A stretch of DNA of 64,000 nt from Myotis daubentonii (taxonomy: Eukaryota; Chordata; Mammalia; Chiroptera; Vespertilionidae). Numbering within the stretch: position 1 is the stretch's first letter; every line of letters starts with the position of its first letter. The notes beneath the pieces were generated by a model. It saw nothing but the letters and a program-made list of their open reading frames with translations, made no database searches and was not told the DNA's origin. A program made the position numbers and the translations under genes. The DNA lies in assembly GCF_963259705.1 (NCBI RefSeq), contig NC_081841.1, positions 118,801,033-118,865,032 on the forward strand, read 5' to 3'. Of this stretch, positions 37,482 through 50,876 are shown piece by piece.

Positions 37482-40158
37482 TTTTATGTGGCATTTTCAC
37501 AAAAATGTCATTTCCAACAGGAAGAATTCCTGTTTATAGAGCTCAGAAGTTCTGTATAAAGCTTTCAAATGAGGAGTGTACTGTTTATGTTTAACATTGA
37601 GACTTATTTGGCGTGCCGTTTTTTGACAGAAACAGTTTACATCCTGAAGGTTCTAGTATACACTTCTAAGAAATATGTCAAATTGTGGTAAAACTCTTAG
37701 AATACACAATTATATTCCCAGAAAATGAATATGAACGTGTAAGAAGCAGTTGAAACACAAGTAAATAGAATGTACCTACATTTAGTGCTGAGTTCAATTA
37801 CTGACATTAGAGGTAGAAAGCTCTGAAATGACGAGAATTCTGATAATATTAACAACTCCCGCTATTTTAAGTGGCGTTTCCACAAAAATGTCATTTCAAA
37901 CAGGAAGAATTCCTGTTTATAGAGCTCAGAAGTTGTGTATAAAGCTTTTAAATGAGGAGTGTACTGTTTATGTTTAACATTGAGACTTAATTGGCCAGGC
38001 GTTTTTTGACTGAAACAGTTTATACTGTGAAGGTTCTAGTATATACTTCTTAGGAAACTGTAAAAATGTGGTAAAACTCTTAAAATACACAATTATCTTT
38101 CAAGGAAATGATTATGAACTTGTGAAAAACTGTTGAAACACGAGTAAATAGAATCTAAATTAGTTTAATGCCGAATTCAATTACCCAGATTACAAGTATA
38201 AAGCTCTGAAGTTTTGAGAATTCTGATAATATTAACAACCCCGGGTATTTTATGTGGCGTTTTCACAAAAATGTCATTTCCAACAGGAAGAATTCCTGTT
38301 TATAGAGCTCAGAAGTTCTGTATAAAGCTTTCAAATGAGGAGTGTACTGTTTATGTTTAACATTGAGACTTATTTGGCGTGCCGTTTTTTGACAGAAACA
38401 GTTTACATCCTGAAGGTTCTAGTATACACTTCTAAGAAATATGTCAAATTGTGGTAAAACTCTTAGAATACACAATTATATTCCCAGAAAATGAATATGA
38501 ACGTGTAAGAAGCAGTTGAAACACAAGTAAATAGAATGTACCTACATTTAGTGCTGAGTTCAATTACTGACATTAGAGGTAGAAAGCTCTGAAATGACGA
38601 GAATTCTGATAATATTAACAACTCCCGCTATTTTAAGTGGCGTTTCCACAAAAATGTCATTTCAAACAGGAAGAATTCCTGTTTATAGAGCTCAGAAGTT
38701 GTGTATAAAGCTTTTAAATGAGGAGTGTACTGTTTATGTTTAACATTGAGACTTAATTGGCCAGGCGTTTTTTGACTGAAACAGTTTATACTGTGAAGGT
38801 TCTAGTATATACTTCTTAGGAAACTGTAAAAATGTGGTAAAACTCTTAAAATACACAATTATCTTTCAAGGAAATGATTATGAACTTGTGATAAAACTGT
38901 TGAAACACGAGTAAATAGAATCTAAATTAGTTTAATGCCGAATTCAATTACCCAGATTACAAGTATAAAGCTCTGAAGTTTTGAGAATTCTGATATTAAC
39001 AACCCCGGGTATTTTATGTGGCGTTTTCACAAAAATGTCATTTCCAACAGGAAGAATTCCTGTTTATAGAGCTCAGAAGTTCTGTATAAAGCTTTCAAAT
39101 GAGGAGTGTACTGTTTATGTTTAACATTGAGACTTATTTGGCGTGCCGTTTTTTGACAGAAACAGTTTACATCCTGAAGGTTCTAGTATACACTTCTAAG
39201 AAATATGTCAAATTGTGGTAAAACTCTTAGAATACACAATTATATTCCCAGAAAATGAATATGAACGTGTAAGAAGCAGTTGAAACACAAGTAAATAGAA
39301 TGTACCTACATTTAGTGCTGAGTTCAATTACTGACATTAGAGGTAGAAAGCTCTGAAATGACGAGAATTCTGATAATATTAACAACTCCCGCTATTTTAA
39401 GTGGCGTTTCCACAAAAATGTCATTTCAAACAGGAAGAATTCCTGTTTATAGAGCTCAGAAGTTGTGTATAAAGCTTTTAAATGAGGAGTGTACTGTTTA
39501 TGTTTAACATTGAGACTTAATTGGCCAGGCGTTTTTTGACTGAAACAGTTTATACTGTGAAGGTTCTAGTATATACTTCTTAGGAAACTGTAAAAATGTG
39601 GTAAAACTCTTAAAATACACAATTATCTTTCAAGGAAATGATTATGAACTTGTGATAAAACTGTTGAAACACGAGTAAATAGAATCTAAATTAGTTTAAT
39701 GCCGAATTCAATTACCCAGATTACAAGTATAAAGCTCTGAAGTTTTGAGAATTCTGATATTAACAACCCCGGGTATTTTATGTGGCGTTTTCACAAAAAT
39801 GTCATTTCCAACAGGAAGAATTCCTGTTTATAGAGCTCAGAAGTTCTGTATAAAGCTTTCAAATGAGGAGTGTACTGTTTATGTTTAACATTGAGACTTA
39901 TTTGGCGTGCCGTTTTTTGACAGAAACAGTTTACATCCTGAAGGTTCTAGTATACACTTCTAAGAAATATGTCAAATTGTGGTAAAACTCTTAGAATACA
40001 CAATTATATTCCCAGAAAATGAATATGAACGTGTAAGAAGCAGTTGAAACACAAGTAAATAGAATGTACCTACATTTAGTGCTGAGTTCAATTACTGACA
40101 TTAGAGGTAGAAAGCTCTGAAATGACGAGAATACTGATAATATTAACAACTCCCGCTA
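37099..40158 (+). repeat. B-C dimer run, module 1 (FB-C-B-C-B-C-B-C)
   Basis: Monomers start at 37099, 37482, 37865, 38248, 38631, 39012, 39395 and 39776. Four B-C dimers in a row, with no A, D, E or F. The lead B carries an F-type patch and ctaaattagttcaatg. The next C has ggcattttcac. The third and fourth B are the 381-bp allele (gtgataaaac, ctgatattaac). The last C has agaatactgataat. The 3060-bp length equals that of unit 16 by coincidence of monomer count. Confidence 0.93.
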
Positions 40159-43100
40159 TTTTAAGTGGCGTTTCCACAAAAATGTCATTTCAAACAGGAA
40201 GAATTCCTGTTTATAGAGCTCAGAAGTTGTGTATAAAGCTTTCAAATGAGGAATGTACTGTTTATGTTTAACATTGAGACTTAATTGGCCAGGCGTTTTT
40301 TGACTGAAACAGTTTATACTGTGAAGGTTCTAGTATATACTTCTTAGGAAACTGTAAAAATGTGGTAAAACTCTTAAAATACACAATTATCTTTCAAGGA
40401 AATGATTATGAACTTGTGAAAAACTGTTGAAACACGAGTAAATAGAATCTAAATTAGTTCAATGCCGAATTCAATTACCCAGATTACAAGTATAAAGCTC
40501 TGAAGTTTTGAGAATTCTGATAATATTAACAACCCCGGGTATTTTATGTGGCATTTTCACAAAAATGTCATTTCCAACAGGAAGAATTCCTGTTTATAGA
40601 GCTCAGAAGTTCTGTATAAAGCTTTCAAATGAGGAGTGTACTGTTTATGTTTAACATTGAGACTTATTTGGCGTGCCGTTTTTTGACAGAAACAGTTTAC
40701 ATCCTGAAGGTTCTAGTATACACTTCTAAGAAATATGTCAAATTGTGGTAAAACTCTTAGAATACACAATTATATTCCCAGAAAATGAATATGAACGTGT
40801 AAGAAGCAGTTGAAACACAAGTAAATAGAATGTACCTACATTTAGTGCTGAGTTCAATTACTGACATTAGAGGTAGAAAGCTCTGAAATGACGAGAATTC
40901 TGATAATATTAACAACTCCCGCTATTTTAAGTGGCGTTTCCACAAAAATGTCATTTCAAACAGGAAGAATTCCTGTTTATAGAGCTCAGAAGTTGTGTAT
41001 AAAGCTTTTAAATGAGGAGTGTACTGTTTATGTTTAACATTGAGACTTAATTGGCCAGGCGTTTTTTGACTGAAACAGTTTATACTGTGAAGGTTCTAGT
41101 ATATACTTCTTAGGAAACTGTAAAAATGTGGTAAAACTCTTAAAATACACAATTATCTTTCAAGGAAATGATTATGAACTTGTGAAAAACTGTTGAAACA
41201 CGAGTAAATAGAATCTAAATTAGTTTAATGCCGAATTCAATTACCCAGATTACAAGTATAAAGCTCTGAAGTTTTGAGAATTCTGATAATATTAACAACC
41301 CCGGGTATTTTATGTGGCGTTTTCACAAAAATGTCATTTCCAACAGGAAGAATTCCTGTTTATAGAGCTCAGAAGTTCTGTATAAAGCTTTCAAATGAGG
41401 AGTGTACTGTTTATGTTTAACATTGAGACTTATTTGGCGTGCCGTTTTTTGACAGAAACAGTTTACATCCTGAAGGTTCTAGTATACACTTCTAAGAAAT
41501 ATGTCAAATTGTGGTAAAACTCTTAGAATACACAATTATATTCCCAGAAAATGAATATGAACGTGTAAGAAGCAGTTGAAACACAAGTAAATAGAATGTA
41601 CCTACATTTAGTGCTGAGTTCAATTACTGACATTAGAGGTAGAAAGCTCTGAAATGACGAGAATTCTGATAATATTAACAACTCCCGCTATTTTAAGTGG
41701 CGTTTCCACAAAAATGTCATTTCAAACAGGAAGAATTCCTGTTTATAGAGCTCAGAAGTTGTGTATAAAGCTTTTAAATGAGGAGTGTACTGTTTATGTT
41801 TAACATTGAGACTTAATTGGCCAGGCGTTTTTTGACTGAAACAGTTTATACTGTGAAGGTTCTAGTATATACTTCTTAGGAAACTGTAAAAATGTGGTAA
41901 AACTCTTAAAATACACAATTATCTTTCAAGGAAATGATTATGAACTTGTGATAAAACTGTTGAAACACGAGTAAATAGAATCTAAATTAGTTTAATGCCG
42001 AATTCAATTACCCAGATTACAAGTATAAAGCTCTGAAGTTTTGAGAATTCTGATATTAACAACCCCGGGTATTTTATGTGGCGTTTTCACAAAAATGTCA
42101 TTTCCAACAGGAAGAATTCCTGTTTATAGAGCTCAGAAGTTCTGTATAAAGCTTTCAAATGAGGAGTGTACTGTTTATGTTTAACATTGAGACTTATTTG
42201 GCGTGCCGTTTTTTGACAGAAACAGTTTACATCCTGAAGGTTCTAGTATACACTTCTAAGAAATATGTCAAATTGTGGTAAAACTCTTAGAATACACAAT
42301 TATATTCCCAGAAAATGAATATGAACGTGTAAGAAGCAGTTGAAACACAAGTAAATAGAATGTACCTACATTTAGTGCTGAGTTCAATTACTGACATTAG
42401 AGGTAGAAAGCTGTGAAATGACGAGAATTCTGATAATATTAACAACTCCCGCTATTTTAAGTGGCGTTTCCACAAAAATGTCATTTCAAACAGGAAGAAT
42501 TCCTGTTTATAGAGCTCAGAAGTTGTGTATAAAGCTTTTAAATGAGGAGTCTACTATTTATGTTTAACATTGAGACTTAATTGGCCTGGCGTTTTTTGAC
42601 TGAAACAGTTTATATCCTGAAGGTTCTAGAATATACTCCTAAGAAAAATGTCAAATAGTGGTAAAACTCTTAAAATACCCAATTATATTCCAGGGAAATG
42701 AATATGAACTTGTAACAAACAGTTGAAACACGAGTAAATAGAGTCTAACTCCATTTAATGCCGAGTTCATTTACCTAGACTACAGGTAGAAAGCTCTGAA
42801 ATGACGCGAATTCTGATAATATTAACAACTCCGGCTATTTTAAGTGGCGTTTTCACAAAAATGTCATTTCCAACAGGAAGAATTCCTGTTTATAGAGCTC
42901 AGAAGTTCTGTATAAAGCTTTCAAATGAGGAGTGTACTGTTTATGTTTAACATTGAGACTTTTTTGGCGTGCCGTTTTTTGACAGAAACAGTTTACATCC
43001 TGAAGGTTCTAGTATACACTTCTAAGAAATATGTCAAATTGTGGTAAAACTCTTAGAATACACAATTATATTCCCAGAAAATGAATATGAACGTGTAAGA

Positions 43101-43220
43101 AGCAGTTGAAACACAAGTAAATAGAATGTACCTACATTTAGTGCTGAGTTCAATTACTGACATTAGAGGTAGAAAGCTCTGAAATGACGAGAATACTGAT
43201 AATATTAACAACTCCCGCTA
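40159..43220 (+). repeat. B-C dimer run, module 2 (FB-C-B-C-B-C-D-E)
   Basis: Monomers start at 40159, 40542, 40925, 41308, 41691, 42072, 42455 and 42838. The first five monomers repeat module 1 with the same linked markers (ttagttcaatg, ggcattttcac, then a 381-bp B). A D''-E pair follows in place of the fourth dimer. E carries agaatactgataat, the marker on the last C of module 1, so the two share an end. Confidence 0.93.
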
Positions 43221-45133
43221 TTTTAAGTGGCGTTTCCACAAAAATGTCATTTCAAACAGGAAGAATTCCTGTTTATAGAGCTCAGAAGTTGTGTATAAAG
43301 CTTTCAAATGAGGAATGTACTGTTTATGTTTAACATTGAGACTTAATTGGCCAGGCGTTTTTTGACTGAAACAGTTTATACTGTGAAGGTTCTAGTATAT
43401 ACTTCTTAGGAAACTGTAAAAATGTGGTAAAACTCTTAAAATACACAATTATCTTTCAAGGAAATGATTATGAACTTGTGAAAAACTGTTGAAACACGAG
43501 TAAATAGAATCTAAATTAGTTCAATGCCGAATTCAATTACCCAGATTACAAGTATAAAGCTCTGAAGTTTTGAGAATTCTGATAATATTAACAACCCCGG
43601 GTATTTTATGTGGCATTTTCACAAAAATGTCATTTCCAACAGGAAGAATTCCTGTTTATAGAGCTCAGAAGTTCTGTATAAAGCTTTCAAATGAGGAGTG
43701 TACTGTTTATGTTTAACATTGAGACTTATTTGGCGTGCCGTTTTTTGACAGAAACAGTTTACATCCTGAAGGTTCTAGTATACACTTCTAAGAAATATGT
43801 CAAATTGTGGTAAAACTCTTAGAATACACAATTATATTCCCAGAAAATGAATATGAACGTGTAAGAAGCAGTTGAAACACAAGTAAATAGAATGTACCTA
43901 CATTTAGTGCTGAGTTCAATTACTGACATTAGAGGTAGAAAGCTCTGAAATGACGAGAATTCTGATAATATTAACAACTCCCGCTATTTTAAGTGGCGTT
44001 TCCACAAAAATGTCATTTCAAACAGGAAGAATTCCTGTTTATAGAGCTCAGAAGTTGTGTATAAAGCTTTTAAATGAGGAGTGTACTGTTTATGTTTAAC
44101 ATTGAGACTTAATTGGCCAGGCGTTTTTTGACTGAAACAGTTTATACTGTGAAGGTTCTAGTATATACTTCTTAGGAAACTGTAAAAATGTGGTAAAACT
44201 CTTAAAATACACAATTATCTTTCAAGGAAATGATTATGAACTTGTGAAAAACTGTTGAAACACGAGTAAATAGAATCTAAATTAGTTTAATGCCGAATTC
44301 AATTACCCAGATTACAAGTATAAAGCTCTGAAGTTTTGAGAATTCTGATAATATTAACAACCCCGGGTATTTTATGTGGCGTTTTCACAAAAATGTCATT
44401 TCCAACAGGAAGAATTCCTGTTTATAGAGCTCAGAAGTTCTGTATAAAGCTTTCAAATGAGGAGTGTACTGTTTATGTTTAACATTGAGACTTATTTGGC
44501 GTGCCGTTTTTTGACAGAAACAGTTTACATCCTGAAGGTTCTAGTATACACTTCTAAGAAATATGTCAAATTGTGGTAAAACTCTTAGAATACACAATTA
44601 TATTCCCAGAAAATGAATATGAACGTGTAAGAAGCAGTTGAAACACAAGTAAATAGAATGTACCTACATTTAGTGCTGAGTTCAATTACTGACATTAGAG
44701 GTAGAAAGCTCTGAAATGACGAGAATTCTGATAATATTAACAACTCCCGCTATTTTAAGTGGCGTTTCCACAAAAATGTCATTTCAAACAGGAAGAATTC
44801 CTGTTTATAGAGCTCAGAAGTTGTGTATAAAGCTTTTAAATGAGGAGTGTACTGTTTATGTTTAACATTGAGACTTAATTGGCCAGGCGTTTTTTGACTG
44901 AAACAGTTTATACTGTGAAGGTTCTAGTATATACTTCTTAGGAAACTGTAAAAATGTGGTAAAACTCTTAAAATACACAATTATCTTTCAAGGAAATGAT
45001 TATGAACTTGTGATAAAACTGTTGAAACACGAGTAAATAGAATCTAAATTAGTTTAATGCCGAATTCAATTACCCAGATTACAAGTATAAAGCTCTGAAG
45101 TTTTGAGAATTCTGATATTAACAACCCCGGGTA
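43221..45133 (+). repeat. B-C dimer run, module 3 (FB-C-B-C-B)
   Basis: Monomers start at 43221, 43604, 43987, 44370 and 44753. Third copy of the same lead (FB with ttagttcaatg, C with ggcattttcac, 381-bp B at the end), cut off by the singleton monomer G. Module starts are 3060 and 3062 bp apart. Confidence 0.93.
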
Positions 45134-45516
45134 TTTTATGTGGCGTTTTCACAAAAATGTCATTTCCAACAGGAAGAATTCCTGTTTATAGAACTCAGAA
45201 CTTGTGTTTAAAGCTTTTAAATGAGGAGAATACCGTTAATGTTTACAATTGAGGTTGAATAGGCGTGGCGTTTTTTGACTGAAACAGTTTATATCCTGAA
45301 GGTTCTAGTATATACTCCTAAGGAAAACGTCAAATTGTGGTAAAACTCTTAGAATACACGATTATATTCACGGGAAATGAATATGAACGTGTAAGAAGCA
45401 GTTGAAACACAAGTAAATAGATTGTAACTACATTTAGTGCTGAGTTCAATTACTGAGATTAGAGGTAGAAAGCTGTGAAATGACGAGAATTCTGATAATA
45501 TTAACTACTCCGGCTA
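45134..45516 (+). repeat. Singleton monomer G, full-length A-like
   Basis: The only monomer outside the six types. Its 5' half is A-like (gaactcagaacttg, gagaataccgttaatg, caattgaggttgaatagg), but at 383 bp it lacks A's 3-bp deficit: it reads aaagcttttaaatg and gacgagaattctg. It has states seen nowhere else in the window: tatactcctaaggaaaacg, acacgattatattcacggg, agattgtaactac, tactgagattagagg and aactactccggcta. It follows a 381-bp B and precedes a D. It may be a relic of the ancestor of A, or a monomer of a neighbouring HOR family brought in by exchange. Confidence 0.92.
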
Positions 45517-47431
45517 TTTTAAGTGGCGTTTTCACAAAAATGTCATTTCAAACAGGAAGAATTCCTGTTTATAGAGCTCAGAAGTTGTGTATAAAGCTTT
45601 TAAATGAGGAGTCTACTATTTATGTTTAACATTGAGACTTAATTGGCCTGGCGTTTTTTGACTGAAACAGTTTATATCCTGAAGGTTCTAGAATATACTC
45701 CTAAGAAAAATGTCAAATAGTGGTAAAACTCTTAAAATACCCAATTATATTCCAGGGTAATGAATATGAACTTGTAACAAACAGTTGAAACACGAGTAAA
45801 TAGAGTCTAACTCCATTTAATGCCGAGTTCATTTACCTAGACTACAGGTAGAAAGCTCTGAAATGACGCGAATTCTGATAATATTAACAACTCCCGCTAT
45901 TTTAAGTGGCGTTTCCACAAAAATGTCATTTCAAACAGGAAGAATTCCTGTTTATAGAGCTCAGAAGTTGTGTATAAAGCTTTTAAATGAGGAGTGTACT
46001 GTTTATGTTTAACATTGAGACTTAATTGGCCAGGCGTTTTTTGACTGAAACAGTTTATACTGTGAAGGTTCTAGTATATACTTCTTAGGAAACTGTAAAA
46101 ATGTGGTAAAACTCTTAAAATACACAATTATCTTTCAAGGAAATGATTATGAACTTGTGAAAAACTGTTGAAACACGAGTAAATAGAATCTAAATTAGTT
46201 TAATGCCGAATTCAATTACCCAGATTACAAGTATAAAGCTCTGAAGTTTTGAGAATTCTGATATTATTAACAACCCCGGGTATTTTATGTGGCGTTTTCA
46301 CAAAAATGTCATTTCCAACAGGAAGAATTCCTGTTTATAGAGCTCAGAAGTTCTGTATAAAGCTTTCAAATGAGGAGTGTACTGTTTATGTTTAACATTG
46401 AGACTTATTTGGCGTGCCGTTTTTTGACAGAAACAGTTTACATCCTGAAGGTTCTAGTATACACTTCTAAGAAATATGTCAAATTGTGGTAAAACTCTTA
46501 GAATACACAATTATATTCCCAGAAAATGAATATGAACGTGTAAGAAGCAGTTGAAACACAAGTAAATAGAATGTACCTACATTTAGTGCTGAGTTCAATT
46601 ACTGACATTAGAGGTAGAAAGCTCTGAAATGACGAGAATTCTGATAATATTAACAACTCCCGCTATTTTAAGTGGCGTTTCCACAAAAATGTCATTTCAA
46701 ACAGGAAGAATTCCTGTTTATAGAGCTCAGAAGTTGTGTATAAAGCTTTTAAATGAGGAGTCTACTATTTATGTTTAACATTGAGACTTAATTGGCCTGG
46801 CGTTTTTTGACTGAAACAGTTTATATCCTGAAGGTTCTAGAATATACTCCTAAGAAAAATGTCAAATAGTGGTAAAACTCTTAAAATACCCAATTATATT
46901 CCAGGGAAATGAATATGAACTTGTAACAAACAGTTGAAACACGAGTAAATAGAGTCTAACTCCATTTAATGCCGAGTTCATTTACCTAGACTACAGGTAG
47001 AAAGCTCTGAAATGACGCGAATTCTGATAATATTAACAACTCCCGCTATTTTAAGTGGCGTTTCCACAAAAATGTCATTTCAAACAGGAAGAATTCCTGT
47101 TTATAGAGCTCAGAAGTTCTGTATAAAGCTTTCAAATGAGGAATGTACTGTTTATGTTTAACATTGAGACTTAATTGGCGTGCCATTTTTTGACAGAAAC
47201 AGTTTACATCCTGAAGGTTCTAGTATTCACTTCTAAGAAGTATGTCAAATTGTGGTAAAACTCTTAAAATACACAATTATATTGCCGTGAAATGAATATG
47301 AACGTGTAAGAAGCAGTAGAAACACAAGTAAATAGAATCTAACTCCATTTACTGCCGAGTTCAATTACCGAGATTACAGGTAGAAAGCTATGAAATGACG
47401 CGAATTCTGATAATATTAACGACACCGGACA
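45517..47431 (+). repeat. Irregular segment D-B-C-D-F
   Basis: Monomers start at 45517, 45900, 46283, 46666 and 47049. Both D copies end aacaactcccgcta (the C/E tail) rather than actccggcta, a D allele not seen in the left domain, and lead into B and F respectively, skipping E. B has a private gatattattaac and the first D gggtaatgaat. F has gtgccatttttt and the ctaactccattt variant. Confidence 0.92.
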
Positions 47432-50400
47432 TTTTATGTGGCATTTTCACAAAAATGTCATTTCAAACAGGAACAATTCCTGTTTATAGAACTCAGAACT
47501 TTTGTTCAAGGCTTAAATGAGGAGAATACGGTTAATGTTTACAATTGAGGGTGAATTGGCATGGCGTTATTTTACTGAAACAGTTTATATCGTGAAGGTT
47601 CTAGTATACCCTTCAAGGGAAAACGTCAAATTGTGGTAAAACTCTTAAATACACAATTATATTCCCAGAAAATGAATATGAACGTGTAAGAAGCAGTTGA
47701 AACACAAGTAAATAGAATGTACCTACATTTAGTGCTGAGTTCAATTACTGACATTAGAGGTAGAAAGCTCTGAAATGACGAGAATTCTGATAATATTAAC
47801 AACTCCCGCTATTTTAAGTGGCGTTTCCACAAAAATGTCATTTCAAACAGGAAGAATTCCTGTTTATAGAGCTCAGAAGTTGTGTATAAAGCTTTTAAAT
47901 GAGGAGTGTACTGTTTATGTTTAACATTGAGACTTAATTGGCCAGGCGTTTTTTGACTGAAACAGTTTATACTGTGAAGGTTCTAGTATATACTTCTTAG
48001 GAAACTGTAAAAATGTGGTAAAACTCTTAAAATACACAATTATCTTTCAAGGAAATGATTATGAACTTGTGATAAAACTGTTGAAACACGAGTAAATAGA
48101 ATCTAAATTAGTTTAATGCCGAATTCAATTACCCAGATTACAAGTATAAAGCTCTGAAGTTTTGAGAATTCTGATAATATTAACAACCCCGGGTATTTTA
48201 TGTGGCGTTTTCACAAAAATGTCATTTCCAACAGGAAGAATTCCTGTTTATAGAGCTCAGAAGTTCTGTATAAAGCTTTCAAATGAGGAGTGTACTGTTT
48301 ATGTTTAACATTGAGACTTTTTTGGCGTGCCGTTTTTTGACAGAAACAGTTTACATCCTGAAGGTTCTAGTATACACTTCTAAGAAATATGTCAAATTGT
48401 GGTAAAACTCTTAGAATACACAATTATATTCCCAGAAAATGAATATGAACGTGTAAGAAGCAGTTGAAACACAAGTAAATAGAATGTACCTACATTTAGT
48501 GCTGAGTTCAATTACTGACATTAGAGGTAGAAAGCTCTGAAATGACGAGAATTCTGATAATATTAACAACTCCCGCTATTTTAAGTGGCGTTTCCACAAA
48601 AATGTCATTTCAAACAGGAAGAATTCCTGTTTATAGAGCTCAGAAGTTGTGTATAAAGCTTTTAAATGAGGAGTCTACTATTTATGTTTAACATTGAGAC
48701 TTAATTGGCCTGGCGTTTTTTGACTGAAACAGTTTATATCCTGAAGGTTCTAGAATATACTCCTAAGAAAAATGTCAAATAGTGGTAAAACTCTTAAAAT
48801 ACCCAATTATATTCCAGGGAAATGAATATGAACTTGTAACAAACAGTTGAAACACGAGTAAATAGAGTCTAACTCCATTTAATGCCGAGTTCATTTACCT
48901 AGACTACAGGTAGAAAGCTCTGAAATGACGCGAATTCTGATAATATTAACAACTCCGGCTATTTTAAGTGGCGTTTTCACAAAAATGTCATTTCCAACAG
49001 GAAGAATTCCTGTTTATAGAGCTCAGAAGTTCTGTATAAAGCTTTCAAATGAGGAGTGTACTGTTTATGTTTAACATTGAGACTTTTTTGGCGTGCCGTT
49101 TTTTGACAGAAACAGTTTACATCCTGAAGGTTCTAGTATACACATCTAAGAAATATGTCAAATTGTGGTAAAACTCTTAAAATACACAATTATCTTTCAA
49201 GGAAATGATTATGAACTTGTGAAAAACTGTTGAAACACGAGTAAATAGAATCTAAATTAGTTTAATGCCGAATTCAATTACCCAGATTACAAGTATAAAG
49301 CTCTGAAGTTTTGAGAATTCTGATAATATTAACAACCCCGGGTATTTTATGTGGCGTTTTCACAAAAATGTCATTTCCAACAGGAAGAATTCCTGTTTAT
49401 AGAGCTCAGAAGTTCTGTATAAAGCTTTCAAATGAGGAGTGTACTGTTTATGTTTAACATTGAGACTTTTTTGGCGTGCCGTTTTTTGACAGAAACAGTT
49501 TACATCCTGAAGGTTCTAGTATACACTTCTAAGAAATATGTCAAATTGTGGTAAAACTCTTAGAATACACAATTATATTCCCAGAAAATGAATATGAACG
49601 TGTAAGAAGCAGTTGAAACACAAGTAAATAGAATGTACCTACATTTAGTGCTGAGTTCAATTACTGACATTAGAGGTAGAAAGCTCTGAAATGACGAGAA
49701 TTCTGATAATATTAACAACTCCCGCTATTTTAAGTGGCGTTTCCACAAAAATGTCATTTCAAACAGGAAGAATTCCTGTTTATAGAGCTCAGAAGTTGTG
49801 TATAAAGCTTTTAAATGAGGAGTCTACTATTTATGTTTAACATTGAGACTTAATTGGCCTGGCGTTTTTTGACTGAAACAGTTTATATCCTGAAGGTTCT
49901 AGAATATACTCCTAAGAAAAATGTCAAATAGTGGTAAAACTCTTAAAATACCCAATTATATTCCAGGGAAATGAATATGAACTTGTAACAAACAGTTGAA
50001 ACACGAGTAAATAGAGTCTAACTCCATTTAATGCCGAGTTCATTTACCTAGACTACAGGTAGAAAGCTCTGAAATGACGCGAATTCTGATAATATTAACA
50101 ACTCCGGCTATTTTAAGTGGCGTTTTCACAAAAATGTCATTTCCAACAGGAAGAATTCCTGTTTATAGAGCTCAGAAGTTCTGTATAAAGCTTTCAAATG
50201 AGGAGTGTACTGTTTATGTTTAACATTGAGACTTTTTTGGCGTGCCGTTTTTTGACAGAAACAGTTTACATCCTGAAGGTTCTAGTATACACATCTAAGA
50301 AATATGTCAAATTGTGGTAAAACTCTTAGAATACACAATTATATTCCCAGAAAATGAATATGAACGTGTAAGAAGCAGTTGAAACACAAGTAAATAGAAT

Positions 50401-50876
50401 GTACCTACATTTAGTGCTGAGTTCAATTACTGACATTAGAGGTAGAAAGCTCTGAAATGACGAGAATTCTGATAATATTAACAACTCCCGCTATTTTAAG
50501 TGGCGTTTCCACAAAAATGTCATTTCAAACAGGAAGAATTCCTGTTTATAGAGCTCAGAAGTTCTGTATAAAGCTTTCAAATGAGGAATGTACTGTTTAT
50601 GTTTAACATTGAGACTTAATTGGCGTGCCGTTTTTTGACAGAAACAGTTTACATCCTGAAGGTTCTAGTATTCACTTCTAAGAAGTATGTCAAATTGTGG
50701 TAAAACTCTTAAAATACACAATTATATTGCCGTGAAATGAATATGAATGTGTAAGAAGCAGTAGAAACACAAGTAAGTAGAATCTAACTCCATTTACTGC
50801 CGAGTTCAATTACCGAGATTACAGGTAGAAAGCTATGAAATGACGCGAATTCTGATAATATTAACGACACCGGACA
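47432..50876 (+). repeat. Rearranged unit A-B-E-D-(E/B)-E-D-E-F (9-mer)
   Basis: Monomers start at 47432, 47812, 48196, 48579, 48962, 49345, 49728, 50111 and 50494. C is absent and its place is taken by E bodies with a C-type ttttatgtgg opening. E-D is present twice in tandem order, joined through an E/B hybrid. A is the right-domain allele with tatacccttc, cttaaatacac and gaatgtacctac. B is the 384-bp allele. F has gaatgtgtaag and aagtaagtag. Confidence 0.91.
48962..49344 (+). repeat. E/B hybrid monomer
   Basis: The first half is type E (gacttttttggcgtgcc, cacatctaagaaatatg) and the second half type B (atctttcaaggaaatg, ccccgggta tail). The switch lies in shared gtggtaaaactctta, about 49174-49190. 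Length is 383 bp. A second copy lies at 51256. Confidence 0.92.
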
